Counted from the stretch's first letter, positions 27,093 to 36,485 are shown. The stretch: DNA of 64,000 bases from Kiloniella spongiae (GCF_001026905.1 NZ_LAQL01000002.1:310001-374000), one strand, 5' to 3'. The notes: generated by a model not told the origin, from the sequence alone. A program made the numbers and translations.

Positions 27093-27988
27093 CACAGGAA
27101 CTGGTCTTCGCGGCACTCACCTATCCGGAAATTGACCCCATAGCGATTAGCTTGGGCCCCTTGGCAATACGCTGGTATTCCCTAGCCTATATCTTCGGAA
27201 TTATGCTGGGTTGGCGCTATTGCCGCTGGCTTTGCTTTCAGGCCCCGAGGCAGTTGCGTCCGATAGCGATGGATGATTTTATCGTCTGGGCAACACTCGG
27301 AATTATTCTCGGGGGCAGACTGGGCTACGTACTGTTTTATAACTTCACCTATTTCCTTTATAATCCATTGGAAATTTTTGCCGTCTGGCAAGGTGGGATG
27401 AGCTTCCATGGAGGGTTACTGGGCGTTATCACAGCCATGGTACTCTTTGCCCGCAAAGAGAAAGTACACTTTCTTGCCCTGGCCGACATCATCGCCTGTG
27501 CAACACCAATTGGTCTGTTCTTTGGTCGTCTCGCAAACTTTATCAACGGCGAGTTATTTGGACGCGTAACAACAGCTGAAATTGGTATGGTCTTTCCGAA
27601 TGGGGGACCTCTGCCTCGCCATCCAAGTCAACTCTACGAAGCAGGTCTCGAAGGACTGACCTTGCTTCTAATCCTCTATCTCGTTGCTCGCACAGGGGGT
27701 CTTCGTCGCAGAGGTCTAACAGCTGGCTTGTTTCTTGTTGGGTACGGCCTGTCCAGAACAATTGTTGAATTTTTCAGAGAACCAGACGCCCACATCGGCT
27801 TCCTCTTTGCTGAAATAACAATTGGGCAGCTTTTGTCATCACCCATGATACTGGTTGGTATAGGTCTTATTGTGCTGGCTTTCCGGCAACCACTCCAAAC
27901 AACCGGACCTGAATTCAAGCCGGAAGACATATCACCCAAAGAAGCGGATAAAGCGGCAAAAAAGAAAGCTTCATCGAATAAGAAATGA
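27089..27988 (+). CDS. lgt: Prolipoprotein diacylglyceryl transferase Lgt
   Basis: Lgt adds diacylglycerol to the lipobox cysteine of prolipoproteins in the inner membrane. The 299-residue protein has about seven transmembrane helices. The family motifs are IRWYSLAYIFGI, GGRLGYVLFYN, GMSFHGGLLG with the essential His, and the Lgt signature GRLANFINGELFGR at about 150. A Lys-rich cytoplasmic tail ends the protein. The start overlaps the hldD stop by four bases. Its products here include the predicted lipoprotein 2 kb downstream and perhaps MsrP. Confidence 0.96.
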   Translation: MTQELVFAALTYPEIDPIAISLGPLAIRWYSLAYIFGIMLGWRYCRWLCFQAPRQLRPIAMDDFIVWATLGIILGGRLGYVLFYNFTYFLYNPLEIFAVWQGGMSFHGGLLGVITAMVLFARKEKVHFLALADIIACATPIGLFFGRLANFINGELFGRVTTAEIGMVFPNGGPLPRHPSQLYEAGLEGLTLLLILYLVARTGGLRRRGLTAGLFLVGYGLSRTIVEFFREPDAHIGFLFAEITIGQLLSSPMILVGIGLIVLAFRQPLQTTGPEFKPEDISPKEADKAAKKKASSNKK

Positions 27989-29103
27989 ATACAACGCCAA
28001 AAAAGAGATCACTTTTTGAAAGCTTTCGTCGACGCATAAAGCTCGAAGGTGCAATATCTGTCGCCGACTATATGGCTGATGTTCTGATCGCCCCCACGCA
28101 TGGTTATTATATGTCGAATGAGCCTTTTGGTGTATCCGGAGATTTCATTACCTCCCCGGAAATAAGCCAGATGTTCGGCGAACTGATTGGCTTTTGGTGC
28201 GCAGATACATGGTACAACATGGGTGGCCCGACTGAAATCCATTTGATTGAGATGGGTCCGGGCCGCGGCACACTCATGAGCGACCTCATGCGGGCCGCTG
28301 CGATGGTCCCCGGTTTTCACCAGGCTGTGAAAATACACCTGATAGAAGTAAGCCCAAAGCTGAGAAAAAAACAAAAAGAAGCCCTAAACGGATACAACGT
28401 CAGTTGGTATGATGATTTAACAGACCTCCCTACTGGACCCTGCATCTTTATTGCCAATGAATTCTTTGATGCCTTGCCCATTCGGCAATTTGAACGTTCT
28501 CCCAAAGGTTGGTGCGAGCGGTTAATTACTTTGAACGAAGGTGAAACAGGTCTCGTCTTTACGCTTTCGCCCCCCGCAAAAGCAATTGAAACGATTATCC
28601 CCAAAGAGTTAGTTGATAGTCATGAGGGAGCGGTCGTCGAGCTTTCATCCATAGCCGCCAATGTTTCAGCCCAGATTTCAAACCATATTACCCAATATGG
28701 CGGGGTCGCCCTTTTCGTAGATTATGGCTGGGGAACGCCAACGGCAAAGCCAAGTTTACAAGCTATCCGCAATCACAAAAAGCACAATGTCTTGCTGGAA
28801 CCGGGTACAGCCGACCTTTCCGCCTTTGTTGATTTCCCCACGCTGCAAAAATCAGCCAAAGCAAATGGTGTCTCTGTTCATGGCCCCCTCAACCAAGGGG
28901 ATTTTTTACGAAGTCTTGGGATTGAACAACGCGCCGAGATGTTACGTCTAAATGCAGATGAAAAGCAGGCCATTGATATCACCGCAGCGGAACATCGTTT
29001 AACTGATCCCAGCCAGATGGGGGATCTCTTTAAAGTGATGGCGCTTACGAGACCAGATCAGCCAACACCAGCTGCATTCCCAGAACAAAAGGAAACACCA
29101 TGA
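27985..29103 (+). CDS. SAM-dependent methyltransferase, MidA/NDUFAF7 family
   Basis: The 372-residue product belongs to the DUF185 family. The mitochondrial member NDUFAF7 methylates an arginine of the complex I subunit NDUFS2. It shows the family start ISVADYMADVL, then DFITSPEISQMFGELIG, the SAM loop LIEMGPGRGTLM at about 88, and IANEFFDALPIRQF. A bacterial complex I methylation role is inferred from this homology. It overlaps lgt and pgeF by four bases at each end, which fixes its place in the operon. Confidence 0.9.
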   Translation: MNTTPKKRSLFESFRRRIKLEGAISVADYMADVLIAPTHGYYMSNEPFGVSGDFITSPEISQMFGELIGFWCADTWYNMGGPTEIHLIEMGPGRGTLMSDLMRAAAMVPGFHQAVKIHLIEVSPKLRKKQKEALNGYNVSWYDDLTDLPTGPCIFIANEFFDALPIRQFERSPKGWCERLITLNEGETGLVFTLSPPAKAIETIIPKELVDSHEGAVVELSSIAANVSAQISNHITQYGGVALFVDYGWGTPTAKPSLQAIRNHKKHNVLLEPGTADLSAFVDFPTLQKSAKANGVSVHGPLNQGDFLRSLGIEQRAEMLRLNADEKQAIDITAAEHRLTDPSQMGDLFKVMALTRPDQPTPAAFPEQKETP

Positions 29104-29876
29104 TTAAAAGCCCTGCGCTGGACCAACACAACGGCATCAAACATGGTTTTCTCACCCGGCAAGATGGAGTAAGCCAGGGCCTGTATTCATCACTCAACTG
29201 CGGGTACGGTGCAGATGAAGCAAATGAAAACGTAACCAGAAACAGAACGATTGCGCTTGAGCGCATCGGGTGTTCACAAGCAAAGCTTGTGACGGGCTAT
29301 CAAATTCATTCCGCAAATGTAGAGATTGTCAAAACGCCCTGGAATTGTCCCGAGGATGCGCCCCAGGTCGATGCCTTGGTCACCAACCAAACAGAGATCG
29401 CATTGGGCATTATGACCGCAGATTGTGCACCTGTGCTTTTTGCTGACCCTGATGCACGGATAATTGGTGCAGCACACGCAGGCTGGCAAGGTGCTTTCAA
29501 AGGTGTGACCGACAGCACGATTGACGCGATGGAAAGCCTTGGCGCAACCAGATCAAATATCTACACCGCAATAGGCCCTTGTATTGCGCAAGCCTCTTAT
29601 GAAGTAGGTGCCGAATTTGCACATCGTTTCTTTGAGGAAACTGATGATAACATGGCTTACTTCATCCCCTCCCCCAGAGAAGGAAAATTTCTTTTTGATC
29701 TTCGCCAGTATGTGGGAGACCGATTGAAGAAATCAGGTGTAAAACAGGTGTCCATTTCCAAAAACGACACATATGCCGAAGAGAACCACTTTTTCAGCTA
29801 CCGCCGCTCATGCCACAGAAAAGAAGCTGATTACGGCAGAGGCATATCCATTATATCACTTGAAAGAACAAGCTAA
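29100..29876 (+). CDS. pgeF: Laccase-domain purine nucleoside phosphorylase PgeF (YfiH)
   Basis: YfiH/PgeF proteins have a laccase-like Cys/His metal site and act on adenosine and other purine nucleosides. E. coli PgeF has also been linked to peptidoglycan editing. The 258-residue product carries the key motifs MTADCAPVLF, AAHAGWQGAFKGV, and IGPCIAQASYEVG, which give the His and Cys ligands. The start overlaps midA by four bases. The closing SYRRSCHRKEADYGR motif is also typical. Confidence 0.93.
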   Translation: MIKSPALDQHNGIKHGFLTRQDGVSQGLYSSLNCGYGADEANENVTRNRTIALERIGCSQAKLVTGYQIHSANVEIVKTPWNCPEDAPQVDALVTNQTEIALGIMTADCAPVLFADPDARIIGAAHAGWQGAFKGVTDSTIDAMESLGATRSNIYTAIGPCIAQASYEVGAEFAHRFFEETDDNMAYFIPSPREGKFLFDLRQYVGDRLKKSGVKQVSISKNDTYAEENHFFSYRRSCHRKEADYGRGISIISLERTS

Positions 29877-29993
29877 TGCCTCACCTAATTCTCTTCTTTC
29901 TAATGTGTATTCTCGGAATTCTCGCGACCTGCAGTTTCATGTGATTACTGATTTGGTCCAGATATCTATGCCTCCACTTCATCGCTCAATCAT

Positions 29994-30905
29994 ATGATAA
30001 AGTTTCTCCCTCTCCTCTTCATCTTGGTGATAGCGGCCTGTGGTCCTCTGCCGCGTCCTTTCATGGCACAGGAACCAGATAGTAATCCACTACTTCAGTT
30101 AGAGAACACGCGTCCTCTTGCGGTTGAGCCACCGATCTTTCAGCTAAAAGAAACAAATTTAGAAACAACAGATCTTACGCTTTGGGCACAGGACAACCTA
30201 AGCCAGGCTTTAAGAGATCAAGATCTACCTGCAGCAAACGATGCCTTTGCCTCAAATAGTTTGCATCTTTACAGCAGCTTTGAAACAGAACGTGTTGCAG
30301 GTAATCAAATTTTACTAAGCCTCAAAGTCAGGATTACGGAAACAACAGCGCCTGATCGTTTTCTGATAGAATTAGAGGAAAAAACAAAGATACCCAGGAT
30401 ACACTTGAAAAAAAATCCGAAGTCTGTCCTGACCGAGTTAATAAAAAGAGCATCACAGAACGTTAGCCATAAGATTGCACAACTGGATCAAGAAACAGGT
30501 CCACAGCCCCAAACAGCAGATTATGTCTCTATCCAACTCGCGTCCCTGCCTGACGATCTGGATACAAGAACCAAAAAAGTTCTGGAAAACGAGTTAAGAG
30601 CATCATTTCAAATCAGAAAGCTTTATTTGACCCGCCAGACAACGGAAGCCTTTGTTTACAAGCTCAAGCTAAAAATTGACCTGTCAAAACAAAACGAACA
30701 AGGCTTTTTGTCCCTGCTTTGGAGTCTTGAGGATAGTGCAAACGGCGAAGAAATCGGCCAAATCAGCCAAACAAATCCAATTCCCAACCTTCCTCTTTCG
30801 CGTATACTGATTCCGGCCTCCGAGGCAATCGCAGAGGGAACCGCCATGGGAATCAAGGATCTACTGCAACAAAAGAGTCTTCAAAATCAAACTGTTCTGA
30901 AATAA
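29994..30905 (+). CDS. Predicted lipoprotein, unknown family
   Basis: The 303-residue product starts with a short signal peptide and a lipobox VIAAC (Cys16), so it should be a membrane-anchored lipoprotein. Its +2 residue is Gly, not Asp, so transport to the outer membrane is plausible. The mature part begins with a Pro-rich linker. It then looks like two alpha/beta repeats, each ending in a helix (about 60-150 and 165-290), with phrases such as LLSLKVRITE and YKLKLKIDLS. This resembles periplasmic LpoB/YajI-like beta-alpha folds, but I do not recognise the family. It lies 117 bp after pgeF and ahead of prs. Confidence 0.75.
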   Translation: MIKFLPLLFILVIAACGPLPRPFMAQEPDSNPLLQLENTRPLAVEPPIFQLKETNLETTDLTLWAQDNLSQALRDQDLPAANDAFASNSLHLYSSFETERVAGNQILLSLKVRITETTAPDRFLIELEEKTKIPRIHLKKNPKSVLTELIKRASQNVSHKIAQLDQETGPQPQTADYVSIQLASLPDDLDTRTKKVLENELRASFQIRKLYLTRQTTEAFVYKLKLKIDLSKQNEQGFLSLLWSLEDSANGEEIGQISQTNPIPNLPLSRILIPASEAIAEGTAMGIKDLLQQKSLQNQTVLK

Positions 30906-31030
30906 CAAAGAAATGAATCTTTATGGGCGTTTACAGAAAAGACTGAGATTGCTAAGTTCCGCCCGTCCAATATGAAAACTGCCGACAAGTCGTGTGTTAC
31001 GGCTTGTCCAGCCTAGCCGGGGATTTTGGC

Positions 31031-31963
31031 GTGAAGATCTTAACGGGTAACAGCAACCGACCATTGGCCGAGGCCATTTCTGCATATTTGAACCTTCCAC
31101 TGACAAAAGCATCAGTACGACGGTTCTCTGATGAAGAAGTTTTTGTGGAAATCCACGAAAACGTGCGCGGTGAAGATGTATTTATTATTCAACCGACATC
31201 CTATCCTACCAATGACAATCTTATGGAACTTTTGGTAACGATAGATGCACTAAAACGCAGCTCTGCAAGCCGCATAACAGCCGTTATGCCGTATTATGGC
31301 TACGCGCGGCAGGATCGTAAATCCAGCCCCCGTACACCGATTTCGGCCAAACTGGTTGCAAACCTAATCCAAACTGCCGGGGCGGATCGCGTTCTGACCA
31401 TGGATCTCCATGCAGGACAGATTCAAGGTTTCTTTGACATTCCTACAGATAATCTTTTTGCAGCACCCGTGTTTATAAAAGACATTCAGGAACGCATGTC
31501 CAAAGGACCTCTGACAATCGTATCACCTGATGTTGGTGGTGTTGTGCGTGCCCGTGCTATTGCAAAGCGTCTTGACGCTGATCTTGCGATCATCGACAAA
31601 CGTCGTGAAAAAGCAGGTGTTTCAGAAGTTATGAACATCATCGGCGACGTCAAAGGTCAACGGTGTATTCTTATCGATGACATCGTGGATTCGGCTGGTA
31701 CGCTCTGCAATGCGGCTGGTGCTTTGAAGGATGCTGGCGCAACAGCTGTTTCAGCTTACATTTCCCACGGAGTTTTATCAGGTGGCGCCGTTGCACGTGT
31801 TACTGCTTCTCCGCTTGAAGAACTTGTAACAACAGACTCAATCCAAGCGACAGAAGCTGTTCGTGTTGCACACAACATGCGTCAAATTTCGGTCGCCCCG
31901 CTAATGGGTGAAGCAATGCGCCGCATTAGTGACGAACAATCCGTATCCTGTCTGTTTGACTGA
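31031..31963 (+). CDS. prs: Ribose-phosphate pyrophosphokinase Prs
   Basis: Prs makes 5-phosphoribosyl-1-diphosphate from ribose-5-phosphate and ATP for purine, pyrimidine, NAD, His and Trp synthesis. I place the start at the GTG at 31031 (MKILTGNSN), where the family begins; 13 open codons precede it. That gives 310 residues. The flexible loop and ATP site are at [12 protein letters not shown] and [25 protein letters not shown] is also present. The PRPP loop is [14 protein letters not shown] at about 215-228. The class I (Pi-activated) type is likely from overall similarity. Confidence 0.97.
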   Translation: MKILTGNSNRPLAEAISAYLNLPLTKASVRRFSDEEVFVEIHENVRGEDVFIIQPTSYPTNDNLMELLVTIDALKRSSASRITAVMPYYGYARQDRKSSPRTPISAKLVANLIQTAGADRVLTMDLHAGQIQGFFDIPTDNLFAAPVFIKDIQERMSKGPLTIVSPDVGGVVRARAIAKRLDADLAIIDKRREKAGVSEVMNIIGDVKGQRCILIDDIVDSAGTLCNAAGALKDAGATAVSAYISHGVLSGGAVARVTASPLEELVTTDSIQATEAVRVAHNMRQISVAPLMGEAMRRISDEQSVSCLFD

Positions 31964-32002
31964 TTACGGCTAATTACTGCGGATTGATTTGACGAATAGT
32001 TC

Positions 32003-32025
32003 TCGCCCGTATACAAGACGGGCGA
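32003..32025 (+). promoter_or_regulatory. Hairpin in the prs-rplY spacer
   Basis: TCGCCCGT (32003-32010) pairs perfectly with ACGGGCGA (32018-32025). A second GC-rich hairpin follows near 32070-32089, just before the rplY ribosome site. The first lacks a clear T-tail. The pair could be a weak terminator or attenuator plus a translational control hairpin for L25. Confidence 0.4.
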
Positions 32026-32116
32026 ATTCTCTGGCACAGCACCCCTGGAGGCTGGCCAGTTACTGCATCGGCGGAGCAAATGCTCTGCCGCTGTCATTTT
32101 ACTTTTGGAGACTAAA

Positions 32117-32764
32117 ATGAGTGATATCACAAAAGTGAGCGCTGAAGCTCGCGATAGAGCCGGCAAGGGGCCCGCTCGTGCCGCTCGTCGTGCAGGCCTT
32201 GTTCCTGCCGTCATCTACGGTGCTAAAAAAGACCCTGTCATGATTAACCTGGACCCACGTCCAATCACGAAAGAGTACAACTCTGGCCACTTTGGCACCC
32301 GTCTTTGGGAAATCGAAGTTAATGGCAAAAAAGAGCGTACACTTCCACGTGACATTCAATTGCACCCTGTAACAGACATGGTTGAACACGTTGACTTCCT
32401 TCGCGTTTCTGCGAAGACATCTGTTAACGTTATGATTCCTGTAAACTTCATCAACGAAGACGACTGTCCAGGCCTTAAGCAGGGTGGTGTTCTTAACGTT
32501 GTACGTTACGATATCGAACTTTCTTGCCGCGCAGACCATATTCCAGAAAATATCGAAGTTGATATGGCTGGTATTGAATTGGGTGACAGCGTTCACATTT
32601 CTTCCGTTAAGCTTCCAGACGGCACAGAGCCAGTAATTTCCGATCGTGACTTCACAATCGCAACAATTGCTGTACCAAGCTCTGTTAAATCTGCGAAAGC
32701 TGATGAAGAAGGCGACGCAGAAGAAGCCGCTGGTGAAGAAGCAGCAGCACCAGCTGAAGAATAA
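32117..32764 (+). CDS. rplY: 50S ribosomal protein L25/general stress protein Ctc
   Basis: L25 binds 5S rRNA. The 215-residue product is the long form, with an N-terminal L25 domain (VSAEARDRAGKGPARAARR, VPAVIYG) and a C-terminal TL5/CTC beta-domain (HVDFLRVSA, VPVNFIN-like IPVNFINEDDCPGLKQGG, LPDGTEPVI). An acidic Ala/Glu tail ends it. The ATG at 32117 follows GGAG, so I prefer it to a TTG four codons earlier. It is 40 bp upstream of pth, a common pairing (rplY-pth-ychF). Confidence 0.96.
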   Translation: MSDITKVSAEARDRAGKGPARAARRAGLVPAVIYGAKKDPVMINLDPRPITKEYNSGHFGTRLWEIEVNGKKERTLPRDIQLHPVTDMVEHVDFLRVSAKTSVNVMIPVNFINEDDCPGLKQGGVLNVVRYDIELSCRADHIPENIEVDMAGIELGDSVHISSVKLPDGTEPVISDRDFTIATIAVPSSVKSAKADEEGDAEEAAGEEAAAPAEE

Positions 32765-32804
32765 GATATCTCTCTTTTGATCTGAACCGAGAGGTTAAAC
32801 TGAC

Positions 32805-33554
32805 ATGCTATTGTTTGTAGGTCTCGGTAATCCAGGTCAGAAGTACGAGAATAACCGACACAACATCGGTTTTATGGCGGTGGACGATATTGTCCACCGC
32901 CATAATTTTTCGCCTTGGCGTTCCCGCTTTCAGGGAAAGACCTCAGAAGGCAGAATCGGTTCGGAGAAAATCCTGATCCTCAAACCTGAAACCTATATGA
33001 ACGAATCAGGCCGGGCCGTTGGTGAAGCAATCCGCTTTTTTAAAATTGATCCAGAAGATGTTTTTGTCTTCTATGACGAACTTGATCTTGCCCCTGGTAA
33101 ACTTCGTATCAAGAAATCGGGTGGGTCTGGTGGTCACAATGGCATCAAGTCAATTGATGCACATATAGGGAAAGAATATTGGCGCTTGCGGATGGGTATT
33201 GGTCATCCAGGCAGCAAAGAACGCGTCACAGGCCATGTTCTTGGTGATTTTTCAAAAACTGATCATGATTGGCTCGGAAAAGAAATCGATGCTATTTCCC
33301 GGCACATAGATCTTCTTGTGAAGGATGACACTCCAGGCTTTATGTCTAAGGTTGCTCAGGACGTTGCGCCACCGAAGCAAAAGAAAGCTCCGGCACAAAA
33401 GGCATCCCCAGAAGTGTCCAAAAGTGACAAAAATACTTCTAAAGTAGTAAAGCCAGAAACAACCAAAGCAAAAGATCCTGCCAAAAATTCCAAAGACGGA
33501 TGGCAATCGACCTTGGCTAACTGGTTCAGTAATAGTAAAACCCCCCAAGATTAG
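32805..33554 (+). CDS. pth: Peptidyl-tRNA hydrolase with a basic C-terminal extension
   Basis: Pth releases peptides from stalled peptidyl-tRNA. The catalytic core has [18 protein letters not shown] with Asn9 and His19, the substrate-binding [24 protein letters not shown] with the catalytic Asp, and [11 protein letters not shown]. The core ends near residue 185. About 60 further residues follow, rich in Lys, Pro, Ser and Thr, ending in an aromatic [13 protein letters not shown] patch. Most bacterial Pth proteins are about 190 residues. The extension is likely disordered and may hold RNA or ribosomes. This is an inference. Confidence 0.95.
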   Translation: MLLFVGLGNPGQKYENNRHNIGFMAVDDIVHRHNFSPWRSRFQGKTSEGRIGSEKILILKPETYMNESGRAVGEAIRFFKIDPEDVFVFYDELDLAPGKLRIKKSGGSGGHNGIKSIDAHIGKEYWRLRMGIGHPGSKERVTGHVLGDFSKTDHDWLGKEIDAISRHIDLLVKDDTPGFMSKVAQDVAPPKQKKAPAQKASPEVSKSDKNTSKVVKPETTKAKDPAKNSKDGWQSTLANWFSNSKTPQD

Positions 33555-33647
33555 TGATTACTTCCAGCCACAGGCTGATTAAATGAACAACTGTTCTCGG
33601 CGTTACGCATCACGCTTTTACGAGAACCATAGTGAAAGGGAATACCC

Positions 33648-34745
33648 ATGGGTTTCAACTGCGGCATCGTCGGCTTGCCGAACGTAGGCAAATCCACGCT
33701 TTTCAATGCGCTGACGGAAACAGCAGCAGCAGAAGCGGCTAACTATCCTTTCTGCACCATCGAACCAAACGTTGGCCGGGTTTCTGTGCCCGATCCACGT
33801 CTGGATAAGATTGCAGCCATTGCTAGCTCACAAAAAATTATTCCAACGCAGCTTGAGTTCGTCGATATCGCCGGTCTTGTTCGTGGCGCCTCCAAAGGCG
33901 AAGGCATGGGAAACGAGTTTCTTGGCAACATTCGTTCTGTTGATGCAATCGTTCATGTTCTACGTTGCTTTGACGGCGAAGTAACACATGTTGACGGCTC
34001 TGTTGATCCTGTGCGGGACGCCGAGACAGTAGAGACAGAACTTCTGATTGCTGATCTTGAATCCGTTGAAAAGCAGATCGCCTCGAATGCAAAACGGGCA
34101 AAAGGCGGCGATAAAGAAGCCAAAGCCAAGCTTGAAGTTCTAAACATCGTTGTGGAAGTCCTCCAGGAAGGCAAACCAGCGAGAACAGCCGACATCTCTT
34201 CTGATCAGCTCTCCATGTACAATCAGCTTCAACTGCTAACTGCCAAGCCCGTTCTTTATGTTGCAAACGTTGAAGAAGAGAATGCTGCAGGCGGGAATGA
34301 TTATTCCAAGAAGGTTGATGAAATGGCCGCTGCATCTGGCGGTGTTAGCGTCATTATTTCTGCAGCAATCGAAGCGGAAGTTGCTTCTCTCTCCGATGCA
34401 GAAGAAAAAGCAGAATTTCTTGCGGATCTGGGTTTGGAAGAAACTGGCTTGAAAAGAATTATCGCGGCAGGTTACGGCCTCCTTGGCCTGCTAACATTCT
34501 TCACCGTCGGCCCCAAAGAAGCACGGGCATGGACAGTTGTGGAAGGATCTACAGCTCCCAATGCCGCGGGCGCTATTCACACGGACTTTGAACGTGGCTT
34601 CATCCGTGCGGAAACAATCGCCTATGACGATTACATTGAATGCAATGGTGAACAAGGCGCTAAAGATGCCGGGAAAATGCGCGCTGAAGGAAAAGAGTAT
34701 ACCGCGAAAGATGGCGATATATTCCACTTCCGTTTCAACGTGTAG
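33648..34745 (+). CDS. ychF: Redox-regulated ATPase YchF
   Basis: YchF is an Obg-family P-loop ATPase that binds ribosomes and 20S-like particles and dampens the oxidative stress response in E. coli. The 365-residue product has GLPNVGKSTLFNAL as G1, the switch region YPFCTIEPNVG, DIAGLVRGASKGEGMGNEFL as G3, and a non-canonical G4 (YVANVEEE) that explains ATP preference. A central coiled coil and a C-terminal TGS domain (FTVGPKEARAWTV) complete it. A terminator follows 28 bp later. Confidence 0.97.
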   Translation: MGFNCGIVGLPNVGKSTLFNALTETAAAEAANYPFCTIEPNVGRVSVPDPRLDKIAAIASSQKIIPTQLEFVDIAGLVRGASKGEGMGNEFLGNIRSVDAIVHVLRCFDGEVTHVDGSVDPVRDAETVETELLIADLESVEKQIASNAKRAKGGDKEAKAKLEVLNIVVEVLQEGKPARTADISSDQLSMYNQLQLLTAKPVLYVANVEEENAAGGNDYSKKVDEMAAASGGVSVIISAAIEAEVASLSDAEEKAEFLADLGLEETGLKRIIAAGYGLLGLLTFFTVGPKEARAWTVVEGSTAPNAAGAIHTDFERGFIRAETIAYDDYIECNGEQGAKDAGKMRAEGKEYTAKDGDIFHFRFNV

Positions 34746-34772
34746 AAGTCACCTTACCCCGAGCGTAGATTC

Positions 34773-34803
34773 AAAAAAGGCGGTATTTAGTACTGCCTTT
34801 TTT
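34773..34803 (+). terminator. Terminator of the rplY-pth-ychF group
   Basis: The arms 34773-34785 and 34791-34803 form a 13-bp stem with one wobble and a 5-nt loop. The stem closes in A and T runs on both sides, so it may also serve the convergent HPP gene. Confidence 0.9.
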
Positions 34804-34835
34804 ATGTCCGACTTATAGAATAAATATTATCGTAT

Positions 34836-35345
34836 CTACCAATACTCTGGATAGGAGCGATTTCTGGACAGGTTATTGGTTATCAGTCCTACGCACAAAA
34901 TAACAAGCGCCCCGCTCAATACAGGCGTAAAGATAAAAGTCCAATCCGCCCCTTCCAACATTACCACAAGCGGTGTCGCACCTGCCGGAGCATGAAGCGT
35001 CCGTGTTAGCTGCATCAAAGCAATTGCCGTTGCAACAGCAACCCCCATGGCAAACCAGTCGGCACCAAATAACTCCAGGACAACCAGCCCAACCAAAGCA
35101 GCAAGCAAATGACCAAGAACCAGACTGCGTGGTTGCGCCAAAGGACTATTGGGAACACCAAAGACCAGTACACAGCTTGCTCCAAAAGGTGCCATAAAGA
35201 AAGGCGCACCCGCTTGATCTGACAACCAGGCAATAGCGCCAATCGCCACCAGAGCACCTAACCAACTCCACCAGATATGGCTTACGCTGGGGACAACAGG
35301 AACAGCCGTTCCTTTACCCAAATATTTCACGAGATAATTTTTCAT
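34836..35345 (-). CDS. HPP family integral membrane protein
   Basis: The product is about 169 residues with four or five transmembrane helices. A start six codons upstream is also open. The family core is clear: MAPFGASCVLVFGVPNSPLA at about residues 52-70 and GHLLAALVG. Plant chloroplast and cyanobacterial HPP members transport nitrite. The namesake His-Pro-Pro motif is changed here to His-Ala-Pro (TLHAPAGATP). The substrate is unknown. It is a single gene convergent to ychF. Confidence 0.88.
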   Translation of the reverse strand: MKNYLVKYLGKGTAVPVVPSVSHIWWSWLGALVAIGAIAWLSDQAGAPFFMAPFGASCVLVFGVPNSPLAQPRSLVLGHLLAALVGLVVLELFGADWFAMGVAVATAIALMQLTRTLHAPAGATPLVVMLEGADWTFIFTPVLSGALVILCVGLITNNLSRNRSYPEYW

Positions 35346-35483
35346 CCTATAGTCCCAAAGCATAAACCCAGTTTGCGTCCATAAGACGATATAAGTTAAA
35401 CATACTGATCGTTCTATTTTTATATTATTATCTTATCATCAGCTTTATGGATTGAACCGCTCGAACACTGTTCAAGCTTCATT

Positions 35484-36356
35484 TTAACTTTCGTTCGGAA
35501 CATCAAAGGCCACAATCACACCACAAGCATCGTTTCCCTGTACGCTGATGCGTGAATCACCTTCTTTTTGATAACCAACCCTGTACTGATCAAAATAAGC
35601 CTGTGTGGCGTTTAAATCTTCTACCCACAAGTGGAAAGCAATCATGTAGCTATCAAGACTCAAATCTTTTGGTTCAATTCCCGGATAGAAACGACTGATA
35701 TCTTCAGGGGCAATGAAGCGTAGAACCTGTTTTCGCTCACTCACCAGAACATCAATACACCCATCGGCGACGATAACAGCATCTTCACCAAAAAATTCCG
35801 AGTACTTTGTAATGACATCACTTGGATTTACGGTAGCATAGACAACCCGCCTGATCCCACAAGCACCATTGGCATGCTCAAGCCATTGCTTTTGCCATAC
35901 AACATCAGGCGTTTTGTGGTCGCACACAAAAGAAGAGACCTTGGGGCTAACCTGACTGTCGTATCGCAGAAGCTCGAAGGCAGGCATAACATCACCATGT
36001 TCGAGTTCCAAGATTCGCTTCAAATCTTTGGGGCCATCAATAGGAACACCTATTTTTTGCAGACAAGCTGCTGTCTGACCGATGTCTTCACTTCTGAATG
36101 CAAGCCCTAGCCCCCCCTGCCCGGTTTCCAGAAAAACATCCAAACCGTTAGTGTCCTGGCTTTTGTCCACGATGCCGATAAGTTCCAGATAATCGTTCGG
36201 AAACATGATGCAATAATTGGCCGTGCCCCAACCGATGTGACGCCCCCTAGGCGTTAGGCGAAACCCCAGGCGCAGGTAGAGATGGCGCGCTTCTTCCAAC
36301 TGCTGCACCCCAATCAAGAGATGATCAATCCCCTTGAGAGATGAACTAAAAAGCAT
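35484..36356 (-). CDS. VOC superfamily protein, glyoxalase-like domain
   Basis: The 290-residue product has two beta-alpha-beta-beta-beta modules. The first starts IDHLLIGVQQLEEARHLYLRLG and includes YLELIGIVD. The second begins near residue 160 (CGIRRVVYATVNPSDVI) and ends with a Phe/His/Trp motif (AFHLWVEDLNATQAYFDQY). This is the layout of the Glyoxalase_3 group. These proteins may bind a metal through His and Glu at the ends of the modules, but the substrate is not predictable. It is not in an obvious operon; the bc1 terminator separates it from petC upstream. Confidence 0.8.
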   Translation of the reverse strand: MLFSSSLKGIDHLLIGVQQLEEARHLYLRLGFRLTPRGRHIGWGTANYCIMFPNDYLELIGIVDKSQDTNGLDVFLETGQGGLGLAFRSEDIGQTAACLQKIGVPIDGPKDLKRILELEHGDVMPAFELLRYDSQVSPKVSSFVCDHKTPDVVWQKQWLEHANGACGIRRVVYATVNPSDVITKYSEFFGEDAVIVADGCIDVLVSERKQVLRFIAPEDISRFYPGIEPKDLSLDSYMIAFHLWVEDLNATQAYFDQYRVGYQKEGDSRISVQGNDACGVIVAFDVPNES

Positions 36357-36485
36357 TCAATTTTTCCTTTAGTAATCGTCGGCAAATACAGCCTACTCTA
36401 TCCAGAACGATATAGTAATCCCCGATATTCACCAGAAATACTCGCAAACATATTACAGGAGAAAAGATCCCTGAAAACGGCACAA

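Noticed and set aside
33838-34335. Long open frame antisense to ychF
   Set aside because: It is a shadow of a strongly biased coding sequence; the plus-strand frame is a clear YchF.
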